From Polytrichum commune (lineage: Eukaryota; Streptophyta; Polytrichopsida; Polytrichales; Polytrichaceae), in contig OX485805.1 in NCBI GenBank assembly GCA_950295325.1, forward strand, positions 18,525,501 through 18,589,500: a stretch of DNA of 64,000 nt, in the 5' to 3' direction. The position numbers were made by a program, and so were the translations under genes. The notes beneath the pieces are model-generated. The model saw only the letters and a program-made list of their open reading frames with translations, ran no database searches and was not told the origin of the DNA. How positions within the stretch are numbered: position 1 is the stretch's first letter; every line of letters begins with the position of its first letter. This document shows positions 25,201 through 35,156 of this stretch, one piece after another.

Positions 25201-28200
25201 AAAGCCTAGGTGTGTAACATACTATCTAACCCATGTCCGTTGCATCTTAAAATCACTCGCAATAAATGTGAACAAATTCTTACTTGCTCTTAGAGGTTAA
25301 TTAGATGATTAATTAGCGGATGTAGGTCATAATTTAATTCCATTGCCAAATCAACTAAACATTCATTATGGACTTATATAAGTACCGAATCTTTACACTT
25401 CACCTTGTGGGTGGGCACTAGTAGGAAAAGTTGGTCTTGTTAAAAACACTCCATTTGGCATATTGTCATTCAGAACATCTTATAAACATCACATTTTGTG
25501 TCAATATAGTGCACTGCGCATAAATTGCGACTTTTTTCATGGATCTTGTGTTGCACATCCACATGGATCGAGTTGAAAATAGCTCCATTTCTACAAGTGT
25601 AAGATAAGTAGGTGTCATTTGGTCATTTTTTTTAATCGAACACATGTACTTCATTTGGTGTGACAATGTGGTTAGGTGAGGATCAAAAAATGAACATCAT
25701 AAAGACACATGTTTAAAAGGGATTGGACTATGTCTTCAAGTTTTTATAACTACTCCATCTTAAATACTTGGTTTCTAATGCACCCTATCACCTATGGTCC
25801 ACCCAATCATAATGGGGGTATCTGGGTGAAATGGATATTTTTCAACCAACCATATGGGAACATGGGGGCTTGCCCTTGGGGGAGGTAGGTGTCAGTTGGA
25901 TTGTCTACGCCCGTTCAAGTGTTTCGCCCTTGAAAGGAGGCAATATTCGTTGGGGGCCCCTTAATTTTCATAATGCCCATTTTGGGATTACATAAAGATA
26001 TAGACCAATTTGAAAATGAAGCAACATCATAAATCACACTAGTGGCAATATCATAGTCATTGTCTTTCTTTATTACTCCACACTCAACAATGAACACAAT
26101 TGGGACAACCTAGGTATTCAATTAAATAATTAATATACATGAATTTATGAACAAGTAGAAAACCAAGCCAAAAAGAACCGCAGTCAAAATTGGCTGCGGT
26201 TCTTTTGACCAGTCTGATCTGCAGTCGCTAAACGACTACAGATTTTTATTTTTTTTGTTATAGCAACTATACTTTAAAATTCCATGGCGTGTAACATATC
26301 GTTGGAAAGGTATTTTCAAGACCTTTCAAATGGTATATCACGTGCCCTCAAATTCCTAAAATTTCAGTCACTAAACCAAAAACAAAAATTATGCAGTGGT
26401 TTAGGGACTGCAGTTCAGGCTAGTCAAAAGACTGCAGCTGATTTTGGCTGTGGTTCTCTTTGGCATAATTTTCTACTAATGCTACAACTAAATAAGGGGA
26501 GATTCAATTTCTAGTCTTATTTTTCTTGATGTTTCATCATAATGGAACACAAATTTGAAACTTAAAAATGATCAAGAGAAGATGGAGAACAATAAAAACT
26601 TACAGAATAACACCCATATACATTAGTGGGCAACACGAACATGGATTTTCTACAGAGCCATGTTTGTCCATGGCTTTATCTTGAGTATAAACTTTACACT
26701 TGTATTATTTGACTGTTGATGACGTGCTAAGTGACTAGGATTTATGTGTCAAGTAGAGCTACACAGGATTCGATCCAAGATTTTGGCACTTTGGTATTTC
26801 AATTTCAGTCGAGCAAAAAGGATGGATCAACATCCGACTTACCCATTGCACCTGAAAATTACATCACCTGGGCAAAGGTAATCTTCCAAATACAGGCATC
26901 ATGACGTTTTTGACACCACAAGCATATGAGTCATGGGAACTGGTCATGCGTCACTGGAAACTTGTCCTATGTCACTAGAAAATCTAAAATTTGATCATAA
27001 TTATAAATTTGTATTGTTCTTTCACCAATGTTGTATGATTATCTCGGACTATGTTTGTAGAGAGAGAAATCTACATTGGTATATGCAATTAGGTTGCTTG
27101 ACACTAATTTATCAACCTTCCACATTATTTTGAATATCTACCACCTCAGTCACAAAATACATTGATTTTTCTCTTCTTCTTTTGGTTGTTATATGGATGA
27201 AATAACAAAGTTATGAGTATTCTGATTTGGTTTATGGATAAAGAGGCAACCTAATTGCACATGCCATTAGTGTAGACATCTCTATTCTATGGGCGAGACA
27301 GGTCTATATTAACATACATTGAAGTCTTGGGCTAAAGTTATACGCCCACCTCTTTGATTTGGGCACCTATCACTGTTACCGATGCAAAGGAGGTCAAGTA
27401 AAAACATGAGCCTCATCAGCTTGTGGTCAATTCATTTCAAACGGGTCCCTTGAAACCAATTTGAATCATGTGATGCTAAATTACAAAGCAAAATTATCAT
27501 TATATATATCAATCACACACATATTTATCAGCATGAATTTCATAGAATATGTGTCTACAACAACAAAGTGTTGAATTAGAGTTGTTTAAGTCGAACCATG
27601 TTCAAGAAAAATTTGATAATAGAGAAGTAAGGATAGTGACCAAGTTGGCCTCAAGTTTCTCCCCATTCACTGAGCTATGGCATGCTCTTAAGCCCAAAAT
27701 GTGCGACAAAACTCAACATAAACTCCAAGAGGGAACAACTTTTGAATCAAAGGAGAATCTTTGTCCAGCAGGTGAATAAATTAAAATCTCGCGTTTGCCT
27801 CAACATGCTGGAAGACAATGACTATGAATACGGGAACCTCGGAGGTATGATTCTTATGCAATTTAGTTTGATGACGATTTGTAGGTTGCTCTTTTTCAAC
27901 GAGATGCCTATATTTGATTGGTATTTGGCAAGGCTTGTTGTTAAGAACGGACACCAAAAACACATGTGTATTTTACCATGTGATTGGACTGTGTGCTCAT
28001 AATATAGACACCACTCTTATAGGTTCAATAGCTGATACAATCAAGAAGGTTTATGTGTCAATAATTGAAAGAGGAAGAGAATGTCCACTTTGACCTATTT
28101 TAACTTTTGTATCTCAACTTTTATTTCGAAACTTGAAATGACAATCTTATGGAAGTGTTGTGGAATTGCTTTGGTTATTGGCTTTAATTGGACACCGGTA

Positions 28201-28902
28201 TGTAAGTGGTGTGTGGATCTAAGAAAATCATCAAAATGACATGTCACTAGTAGAAAATTATACTAAAAAGAACCTCAGCCGAAATCAGCCGCGATTTTTT
28301 TGACCAGCCCGATCTGTAGTCGCTAAACAACTGCATATTTGTTCTTTTGGTTTAGCGACAAATTTTTTAGGAATTTGAGGGTGTGTAATATACCGTTGGA
28401 AAGGTCCTAAAAATACCTTTCCAACGGTATATTACATGCCCCAAAAAAAATATGAGATTGGATTTGCGAAAATAAAATAAAATATGTAGTTGTTTAGTGA
28501 CTGCAGATCAGACTCGTCAAAGAACCGCAGCTGATTTCAGCTGTGATTTTCCGGGACATAATCTTCTATTAATGTGTGTTTAAAAAAGATGAGAAGAAAA
28601 ATAATCTTCACTTCGATAATGAAAAATCAAAACCATATGAGCTCCGAAAATTATGAAGAAAATGGCTATGGCCTTATTTGGATTTACTAATCATGTCATA
28701 GTAATCATATGTTTAATATTCTACGAGATGTGGGCTAACCCTCTAAAACCCATTACCTTGGGTTAGACTGAAATTGTTTGAAATTGTTTCGAATGTGGTG
28801 ATTACAGTCGAAGTCATGAAAGGATACTTGACGATATTCAACAATGAGAAGAAGCGTATTGGATGGATGCCAACTGAATCTTGCATTGACATTCAAGCAT
28901 GA
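15854..28902 (+). CDS. Plant A1-family aspartic peptidase (nucellin/CND41-like), nine exons
   Basis: Exons read by eye: 15854-16254, 17985-18114, 18486-18730, 20822-21097, 24112-24292, 25115-25209, 26757-26877, 27772-27844, 28808-28902. All junctions keep frame: split codons give M at exon 1/2, G at 3/4, W at 4/5, R at 6/7 and V at 8/9. The product is about 538 aa, usual for the family. Residues about 30-46 are a membrane anchor after a basic stretch. The first catalytic site DTGSG is near residue 157, a flap-type YGDG is in exon 3, and the second catalytic FDSGS is near residue 392. The C-terminus FNNEKKRIGWMP is the family's closing strand. Sequence order resembles plant membrane-anchored aspartyl proteases that cleave peptide bonds in the secretory pathway. 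The start codon is uncertain: a splice acceptor at 15889 could replace it by an upstream exon. Confidence 0.85.
16211..16771 (+). repeat. Tandem triplication of exon 1 end plus splice donor
   Basis: Three head-to-tail units: 16211-16400, 16401-16583 and 16584-16771. Each starts CAATGGCC, runs through the last exon 1 codons and the donor, then CGTAGAYGTGTGTTATTTGG, CTCTCTGCACCCACTTC and GTATCCAAATCGTGCAC. Unit 1 contains the real exon end with GTAAGT. Unit 2 has lost about 14 bases of the exon part and reads GTAACT. Unit 3 keeps the exon part but reads GCAAGT. Confidence 0.9.
16790..16985 (-). repeat. Dispersed repeat H, reversed, in intron 1
   Basis: Reverse-strand copy with CACTTAATGAGCATCAG, CTACGTGCTCAAGATATG, TTTAAAAGAGATTGGA and GGACACCCAAATAGACATGTG landmarks. 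Confidence 0.65.
17985..18114 (+). CDS. Aspartic peptidase exon 2 (first catalytic Asp)
   Basis: The acceptor is GATGCAG and the donor GTAAAA. One base completes the split Met codon, then 43 codons begin EAYYVDVAFG and contain FFLQVDTGSGVSWVHC. D in DTGS is the first catalytic aspartate. The YYVDVAFGTK lead-in is the usual strand before it. Confidence 0.88.
18486..18730 (+). CDS. Aspartic peptidase exon 3 (Cys-rich insert and flap)
   Basis: 81 codons plus two bases between TAATGCAG and a GTCAGT donor. GLYNPISAMYVNCKKDKQLC carries the LY.P....V.C..D..C pattern of the nucellin-like subfamily. HEYGDG is the flap Tyr region, and the TFALQDGS strand leads into the AIGC turn completed by exon 4. 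Confidence 0.88.
19690..19870 (+). repeat. Dispersed repeat H in intron 3
   Basis: Diverged copy: AAGGCTTGTAGTTATGAGTG, GAGATTGGATTATATGCTCA, GGGTTTAATAGTCAAG, then a GTGATCATTTG tail. Confidence 0.5.
20059..20222. mobile_element. Fold-back element in intron 3
   Basis: Palindromic ends AACACCATATTCGAAATTTT and its inverse, plus a central palindrome AGTCGACCTAAAATGTACCC paired with GGGTACATTTTAGGTCGACT. The structure folds as a long hairpin of about 160 nt. No clear target duplication. Confidence 0.75.
20822..21097 (+). CDS. Aspartic peptidase exon 4
   Basis: Acceptor CTCTGCAG; one base completes Gly, then CVHKKDDK. It contains DGLIAIGEHPAAWQNQLKI, the position of the family's DGILGLGRG....SQL helix, then GFLSFGNLYG and IVWTNMLEPKDK (the family's LFFGDD....VVWTPM strand pair). 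The LIAIG in place of LLGLG is slightly unusual. The donor is GTAATA; two bases TG carry over to Trp. Confidence 0.88.
21310..21685. mobile_element. hAT-type MITE, family A copy 3, in intron 4
   Basis: Tips CAGTGTTCAGGATTGAGG and CTTCAATCTTGAACACTG. The flanks ATCGGAGG (21302-21309) and CTCGGAGG (21686-21693) agree at 7 of 8 bases. Length is 376 bp, collinear with copy 1. Confidence 0.88.
21730..22065 (+). repeat. Diverged relative of the 41.1-41.4 kb hairpin
   Basis: A short left arm (about 21730-21765, CAATTGAGGGTCAAATTCAT) pairs loosely with the start of a longer right part. That part aligns through its length with the right arm of the hairpin at 41255-41409 (CACGGAAGGTTTTGTAAGAAAC-like stretch here TGGAAGGTGTTGTATCC). 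The right part has an open frame of 100 codons (RPSHNYPSVHRKLTKYGRCC), but its protein family is not recognised and it lies in an intron. Confidence 0.5.
22282..22692. mobile_element. MITE family B copy in intron 4
   Basis: CCTGGGGAGGTCACTCCATT and its inverse form the ends. A perfect 8-bp duplication ATATAATG flanks it (22274-22281 and 22693-22700). The interior matches 5220-5628 almost throughout, including CCCCTATATTAYATGCCATA. Confidence 0.9.
24112..24292 (+). CDS. Aspartic peptidase exon 5 (second catalytic Asp)
   Basis: Acceptor TTGATAG; one base completes Trp, then EDSMYSAKLMAIKYRGG. A basic stretch EPRKRRKQVG precedes VGVQMGFDSGSDLSYMTTNV; D in FDSGS is the second catalytic aspartate. 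The donor chosen is GTGAGC at 24293 (phase 0). A later donor near 24320 joined to an acceptor near 25158 would also fit the family length. Confidence 0.82.
24840..24949. mobile_element. Stowaway-type MITE in intron 5
   Basis: Begins CTCCCTCCGTCCCAAAAT and ends with the inverse, flanked by TA on both sides (24838-24839 and 24950-24951). 110 bp, internally palindromic (CTCCCTGGAGTTT pairs with AAACTCCAGGGAG). This is the canonical Stowaway (Tc1/mariner-type) terminus. Confidence 0.93.
25115..25209 (+). CDS. Aspartic peptidase exon 6
   Basis: After GATGCAG: LDMDAKSMGYVHIKDSKEFD then ASERRLCWTKP, with two bases of the Arg codon before the GTGTGT donor. ERRLCW matches the family's LPLCWKG landmark. 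The 5' boundary is the least certain in the gene (see exon 5). Confidence 0.7.
25665..25740 (+). repeat. Dispersed repeat H (partial) in intron 6
   Basis: ATGTGGTTAGGTGAGGATC followed by GACACATGTTTAAAAGGGAT and TGGACTATGT. Only the left third of the unit is recognisable. Confidence 0.55.
26152..26481. mobile_element. CACTA-type MITE, family G copy 1, in intron 6
   Basis: The left end CAAGTAGAAAACCAAGCC is damaged and the right end is the inverse of CATTAGTAGAAAATTATG. The subterminal AAAGAACCGCAGTC and inverse motifs and a central CGTTGGAAAGGT match copy 2 (28245-28574). The target duplication is not clear here. Confidence 0.7.
26757..26877 (+). CDS. Aspartic peptidase exon 7
   Basis: Acceptor AAGTAG; one base completes Arg, then ATQDSIQDFGTLVFQFQ, matching the family's F.SL.LSF strand, and SDLPIAPENYITWAK, matching the PPENYLI..K landmark. 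Donor GTAATC. Confidence 0.85.
27772..27844 (+). CDS. Aspartic peptidase exon 8
   Basis: Acceptor GTCCAGCAG, then VNKLKSRVCLNMLEDNDYEY and GNLG, plus one base before GTATGA. VCLNMLED takes the place of the family's VCLGILDG strand. The usual IIGD that follows is reduced to NLGV, completed by exon 9. Confidence 0.85.
27920..28060 (+). repeat. Dispersed repeat H in intron 8
   Basis: GGACACCAAAAACACATGTG, GATTGGACTGTGTGCTCATA and GGTTCAATAGCTGATA landmarks. It abuts another copy starting near 28190. Confidence 0.6.
28190..28720 (+). repeat. Dispersed repeat H split by a CACTA MITE
   Basis: The left part (28190-28244, GGTGTGTGGATCTAAGAAAA then ATGACATGT) resumes at 28575 (TGTGTTTAAAAAAGATGA ... 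CTTCACTTCGATAATGAAAA ... CATATGAGCTCCGAAAATTA). Family G copy 2 sits exactly within ACATGTGTTTAAAA. Confidence 0.75.
28245..28574. mobile_element. CACTA-type MITE, family G copy 2, in intron 8
   Basis: Starts CACTAGTAGAAAATTATAC; the end is the inverse of CATTAATAGAAGATTATG. A 3-bp duplication TGT lies on both sides (28242-28244, 28575-28577), as CACTA elements make. The inside is a fold-back: AACCTCAGCCGAAATCAGCC near the left pairs with GCAGCTGATTTCAGCTG near the right, and ACCGTTGGAAAGGT pairs with ACCTTTCCAACGGT. Confidence 0.88.
28808..28902 (+). CDS. Aspartic peptidase exon 9 and stop
   Basis: Acceptor GATTACAG; two bases complete Val, then EVMKGYLTIFNNEKKRIGWM, PTESCIDIQA and TGA. This matches the family's closing ISMQDQ.VIYDNEKQ.IGW..., including the final Cys. 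Confidence 0.88.
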
Positions 28903-29800
28903 CACCATTTAACCCCCAAGGCTACAAAAGGATTATTTTGAGTGCATTTCACTCATTGTTGTTTGTGGATTTTTCATGGAAAAGTTTTGAGGTTAAAGTG
29001 GTATAAATCCAAAGGATCTTGAAACATGGGAGATGAGCTATTTGCAAGGAGGAAATTAGATTATGAATTATTGTTTGGATAATTATATTATAACATTTGA
29101 AGGAAGGGGTGTATATGAAAATGTCATGTTTTATCCCCAAAAAAGAACCTCTAACTGGTCAAATTCACCTAGAAAACCAGTGTAATATTTTTTGATCCAC
29201 TAGACAGGAACAACCCAATAGTTGAGCACCTCCACAAGCTCTCATGCATAGTTTTGAAAACTATAATGGGTTAGCCACCTTTCAATTGCATCATATAGAT
29301 TGTCCCATGTTTGTAACTACATGTATGCAAAGAATTCCTCAAAAACTTGATAGTGTGCAAAAGTTAAATTGAATAATTGATGTGAGCATGAAGGGCATAT
29401 TTACCTGATCATCACAAAATGTTGCACTTCTATAAAAAATAACACCTTGATGTTCAAGCAAAGTTTGCATCAGAGTGTCAAGCATTTGATGGGAGTCGAC
29501 ACCCTCATATGAGCTCTCAACACAACAAAAACATGATCACTTCCCATTTGAAAGTTTTTTTGCACATTCTAACCATCTCCAAATTGCACAGATTAGGTGT
29601 TTATGGGTAGATATCCATACATTGGCTTGATGTTCATAGTTTTTTTTTTTTTTTTTGTTGATGAATAAGGTAGATGTGATTTCATCACTCCTTTTGCTTT
29701 TCTTTTGAGGCTAACAAACTTTGAACAAGCATTCAACTAATTCAAAACAATTAAGGAGTCTATTTTTAAAAAAATTGATTAATGATGATTGATGTTAAGT

Positions 29801-30487
29801 CTCGGGGGGTGAACTCATTGTTAAAAGTATGTACCCATGTGGGTGCACAAAAGGGGTATTAATTTTGCCTAGGGGTTACAAAATATATATAAGGTATGGG
29901 TATTATATATATGGGTATAATATATTCGTTGTAGATAAATTTTGCAAAAAATGTACATATAATATAGGGGGCTCTCAAATAGTGAAACATGTCTACATGT
30001 AAAATACCATCACATATAATGGCCTCTTTTATCTAGTCAGCACATGTAGAATAACATGGAAGCAATTACTAGAGGTTGCGGGTTTAGGGTAGGGTCTGTG
30101 CTGGTGGACAAAAATAGGTAATTTTATGTTGAAAAAGCTTGGATGCATGACTTTAAATGCTAGCTAGATTGAACGTTACTGAACCAACGTATCCAATGTG
30201 AAGTTAATGTTCTCTACCTACGTGCCGGGAGGGAAAATTTCAGCGAGTTATCTGAATTGCAATCTTCTTTCCAATTCTCTTTGTCAATATAAGTAAAACA
30301 TGGTAATTTTAAATGATTTCCCCAAAAACTAATAATTATTGATAGGGTGTATTAAAATACAAGCATTTACCTTTATTTTGAAAAATACCATACCTTATAA
30401 TATTTTCTGCAGGGTAAATAGCCCCCCGATAAATCGGGCATGAGCACACATGTATGCATTAATATAAGAGGAAGTGACCTCCCCGAG
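29801..30487. mobile_element. Long family B-like element
   Basis: Left CTCGGGGGGTGAACTCATTG and right (inverse) CTCGGGGAGGTCACTTCC, both with a CATGTGNNTGC motif about 30 bp inward. 687 bp, AT-rich and noncoding. The flanks do not give a clear 8-bp duplication, so the copy is old or the ends are slightly misplaced. Confidence 0.5.
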
Positions 30488-32836
30488 GGTAATTGCACAT
30501 TGTCAAAGGGTAGGCTCACTAGAATCAAGTATAATATGTTGTATGTCAAACCTAAAGTTTAACTATCTAGAGTCGGGGATATTGATTACCTATTGAATTT
30601 GAGATGTAATCGTGTGGTATCATTTGTCTTTGAAATAGTCGTTGCAGGAGTGAAGAAAAGATGGATAAAAAAAGCATGTCAACTAAAATTTTGACCACTG
30701 AAACTTGGTATTTGGGAAGGGTCTATAGAATACATTGCAAATTTGCAACAGATGGATTGAGTATCGACAACTAATTGACCTCTAGAACCATCCTTGCAAT
30801 ATGGTATGGAATAAAGGTTATATTGGTATCAAAATAAGAATGGGTCAATGTGGAATTATTATTTGAAAAATCATTTGATGATAGAGTTGGAAACCATCAT
30901 TGCATTGGCTACAATGGCTTATATTGTGGAAACAAATTTGTTTGAGTTACATTTAGTGAATGAGTGAGTGTTCAATAATTTCATCAATGATGAATAAATG
31001 TGTCATGCTAAGAGTATTTTAGCCATATTTTTTGTATGGTATTTCCATCATATACATTTAATAGGGGTATATATGATTTATTATTTCTCAATTAATATGA
31101 AAGTAATTGAGGGGTTATCCTAGCTACATATTGAGCATATATCAATTTCAAGAGGGGAAAAAATCTTGTATATTAATTAGGGATATTAAATTCAGAGTCA
31201 TGTACACACGTGGTTCCTGGTCCTAACAATGAGTGCACCCCTTGTGTGTTAAGTAATTAATGATTAATAAATAAAAGATCTAAAACAATAGTAAACAAGA
31301 ATGGGACTAGGGGGACTCCCAAGTACCCAAATTATTCTTGGCTTCAACTAAAAAACAAGTATATATAAGAAACGAGAAGTAGTAAAGTGTCCTACAATTT
31401 TGACAATAGATAATTACAACAAGGTCAACCTCCAAGAAAATTGGGAGGTCTACCTATCCATGCCACTTGAAATAAAATACACTCAACAAAATATATAAAA
31501 TGAAGCACATGTGGAGAATAGAAATGGGATTTTGGAGATACAACTTTATTCATAAAATTTGTACGACAAGTTGTGCATTGCATCAAGCAATGTATATTAA
31601 ACCTAAGACAAGTTGTTTGCTAGGTTGATCATCGACAAAAAAAAATATTGCCCTCCTTGCAACCAGACATGTGGTGCCTCAAGAGGAATTCTTTATCTCA
31701 AGGAAGAAAGATACGTTACTACGATTGAGCCCGTTTGTATTTGTGCACTTTGATTTGCCCCACACAAATGCTAGTCTACGAATGAAGTTTCTTTGGAAAT
31801 AGGTGTCGAAGAACTTTATGAAGGACAACATCTTATGGGCATGACCACACAACGACGTGGAATTTTTTTAGGAGTGGTGACATGAATGGACGTAACCTTG
31901 AACGAACTTTGAAACCCCAAAACTTCTCCCTTCCAAGATTACCATGTCCATTAAAACATATAATGGCCTCCTATCTCACCCTCAACGAAGTGCAACTACA
32001 AAGTACACCATTGACGGAGAGAATGATCAACTTGAAGTGCATGGGTTGGGGTTGTTACATAGGCTAGACAAGATTGATAGGAACCTCAAAATCCTATGGA
32101 GAGGATGCATTAAGAGAGCTCTTGATCCCAATATCAAGAAACACATGGGTTGGAAAAATGTGGAACAAACAACAAATACATACATACGTATTCATTGATG
32201 GAAGCTTAAAACACTTTGGGTAATAAACAAAGAAGCATTTACAAGGACATGAAAGTATTAACAAATACAACTCACAGTACCTAGTTTCAAGATGAATATA
32301 AACAAAATGTAAGATATCAAAATCACAGAATCTCAAAAATTCACCACCCACATAAAAAATTAAAAGAACCCAAAGAAAACTAAAAAAAATGTAAACCCAA
32401 GCCCACCTTCATGACACTCTCAAAGGACGTGGGCATCTAGTGAAGATGTGTTGAACTGCATTATGAAAGTAATTGACCTATACGAATACTTCCGGACTAC
32501 CCAAAGTACTCAAGAACTTGTTGAGTTGATTTTATACTTTCCTTGAGAGCTAGAATAAGAATCTAGAAATTTTTCCACGACACCATCTTGGAAAAGGAGA
32601 ATCACTTCTTTCTTTTCTTCTTAGTGACTTCTTCCCCATGACACCTAAAAAAATAACATAGCACCATCAAACCCTTGAGAATGCATTGGGAGATCTCCCA
32701 ATGTTACTACTTTGGCACAAACTCCTTTGCTCCATCCACATCTTGACAACGGTGCCTCTTTGAGTAGCAATCTATTAGTCAAACCCAACAAGCGTCAAAC
32801 ATTCTTAGCTAGGATTTCCTAGATGGGAGGGGGTTC
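30488..32836. other. No gene supported
   Basis: AT-rich. The stretch 31780-32200 has overlapping plus-strand frames (such as TYNGLLSHPQRSATTKYTID), which may be a decayed coding region, but I cannot recognise or join them. Confidence 0.35.
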
Positions 32837-34290
32837 TTAGGAAACAAATTTCATGACTTCCATGTTTGACACCACGAAGCGTCTCAACCACTCAAGCAAT
32901 GGACCAATGAGGTACTTGTTTTCAATATTTGGATTAAGTTTTATAGTGGGAGGATGGATAGCTTGACTCCATTGATTATGAAAATTTTTATTTAAAGAAT
33001 CATCTATAAGTGGAACACTATGTAACATGGCATTCTTGAACTTCTTAAATACCCTAAATTGCAAATCTTTCATCAAAATTGTTGTTCCAGTTTATCACAA
33101 TGCCTAGAAACAGTGCATTGATCCTGATAACAAAATCCAACTTCTTCATCAAACTTGAAGTATCTACATTCTTCCATTAAGGGGGTCAATCCTTTACCTA
33201 GCTTTTGGCTTCCGATTAAAATTTTAAAATAGAATGTCAACCTTAAAGTGGCACCAATCTAAAAGCTCACGGGCACCCGGTTGCAATCAAACTTTGTTTT
33301 ATTTATGAACTAGTTTGGAGAACAAAAGCCCATTCAAATCAAATACTAGTAAATATTTTACTGTTGGCACACTAATGGACAGAGGAGGCACGTCACTCAA
33401 TGATGCAAGACAATAGAACATAATTTCATGAAACGATCTATTAACTTCTCCTACTTAATGTACTATTGTAAAGTGCCGAGCATGGGGAGGCCTCCCGGTC
33501 TTCATACATAACAATATAACCAAGCATTTAAATACAAAAAGAAGTATAAAACACACCTCTAGGAGACAAGTGTGCAGTTGGCGTCTCATATAGAATTGCT
33601 ACCTCTACAGTAATAGACTTAACAATATTATGTTTCTTGTCTTTCATGTTGCCATGTGTTGACCTTGTGTTGGGACCCTTTGACCCTGAACTACCCCGGG
33701 AAAGGACCCCAACCACTTGGGACTTTAGTTTTTGAGGGGTAGGTGATCGTGGGGCATATGCTCAAATAGAAGTTCCAACATTGGTGCAATAACACCCAAA
33801 AGCTTGTTCTTGTAGCAATGAATATGTGTTGGACTAAGTTGTTTCTCTAAAAGATCAGGTGCATGAGGTGGAGTTGGGGGCATAGAAAATGCATGGTCGG
33901 TAGTAGGTGTGGCTGCAACTTTATCGGCATGAACATAAGACGAGTGAGTTGGAGAGTGACTAGGGGATTACAATCCAACTTGGGGCATTGAGAGCTCTCC
34001 CAATACCTTGTGAATGTTTGAGCCCCCCCCCCCCTCTCACCCATAATCTTTGTATGAACATGATTACAAATCTCCGTCTCATCATTAGATTCATTGGCAC
34101 CCTAAGCCTACACATATTCTACCTCCTCCATGGCAACATGTTGCACATGTGGAGTCTCATTTTCAATCACCTCCATTGCAATGCTCTTATGTTTCCTCTT
34201 AGCTCATTGTGTTGCTTCAGCAATTCAGACCATCATTGCACCCTACATAAAGTTTATGATTCATTTTGCTATAGTCCTACCTCTTTAATA
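32837..34290 (-). pseudogene. Degenerate unrecognised protein-coding region
   Basis: Reading leftward on the minus strand, protein-like segments succeed each other with stops and frame changes: KRKHKSIAMEVIENETPHVQ (about 34190), HAPDLLEKQLSPTHIHCY (about 33840), EECRYFKFDEEVGFCYQDQC (about 33180-33120), then FRVFKKFKNAMLHSVPLIDD and LLEWLRRFVVSNMEVMKFVS (33076-32837). Acidic, Pro-rich and Cys-containing parts suggest a transposon-encoded protein, but I do not recognise the family. The poly-C run at 34022-34034 lies within it. Confidence 0.4.
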
Positions 34291-34398
34291 CGACAACCTT
34301 GATATTATGACACGAATTTTGTAAGCCAAACTTTCGTTAAATTCTATCTTTACAACACGATTGTGGCATTGTTAATATGACATGTCATATTATAGAGG
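34280..34398. mobile_element. Small TA-flanked MITE
   Basis: CCTCTTTAATACGACA at the left is the inverse of the right end CCTCTATAATATGACATG. TA on both sides (34278-34279, 34399-34400). 119 bp; its internal AACCTTGATATTATGACAC resembles the Tigger-like ends at 38611. Confidence 0.65.
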
Positions 34399-34695
34399 TA
34401 AAAATACATGTATGGTGGGTCCCATACATGTTTTAAGTACATAGTTAATATTAAATTTATGTAACGTTCACCTATGAATGTGGATAGAAGAAAATTTAAT
34501 GTAAAATGATATTAAAACATGGGTACTTAGGAAACTAGGTTCTCTATTTCAAAACTTAATCAAGACTCATTAGCTTCTGTCTCTTTCGCAACAAGTTTTC
34601 CACCTAAACCCTAAACCTAGGTGCATAGTCTAATTTCAACCATTTTGAACTCGATATTCATCATATTGCTTTGATCTGCATATTATTGGAAAGCA

Positions 34696-35156
34696 TTGGC
34701 AAAGAGAATCAAGCCACCTAGTTTTGACCTTCATGCAAAGCCCTTGCACTCTTTAGATGTTGATGAGAAACCTCCAGTTATTGTGAAACCGGTAGATGCT
34801 CAACATCTTGCTCAAATGTTAGCTACATTAGTGATGGACAACCCATTCGAGTTTACTCCTACAAACATAATGAAACTACAAACATGGCACATCGGAGAAG
34901 CTCAATAAGATATTTGTTGCTAACTTGACGTGACAACATCAACGGACTATTACTCCCTTCTTCAAGTCCACATAGATTTCATGAAAAAATTGCATATTTC
35001 AAAAACATTCAAAAAAATATCTAATGTGTGTTTTCATGAAATACCTTGTTATTATGACATAGAGGTCCAATTTGTCATATTATTGAATATATATGTGACA
35101 CCTCAACAATACAACGGTTTTGTCGCTTCCCAAACATGTCATATCAAAGCAATGAT
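34696..35156 (+). pseudogene. Unrecognised coding-like stretch
   Basis: A frame starting near 34696 reads PPSFDLHAKPLHSLDVDEKP and VDAQHLAQMLATLVMDNPFE, then stops. A second reads FKKISNVCFHEIPCYYDIEV (34930 on). Composition is protein-like but no family is recognised. It ends where a family C element begins. Confidence 0.25.

Noticed and set aside
25211-25300. Extension of exon 6 (RCVTYYLTHVRCILKSLA) that loosely resembles the family
   Set aside because: Splicing at 25209 to exon 7 gives a better match (FGTLVFQF, then PENYI) and correct phase.
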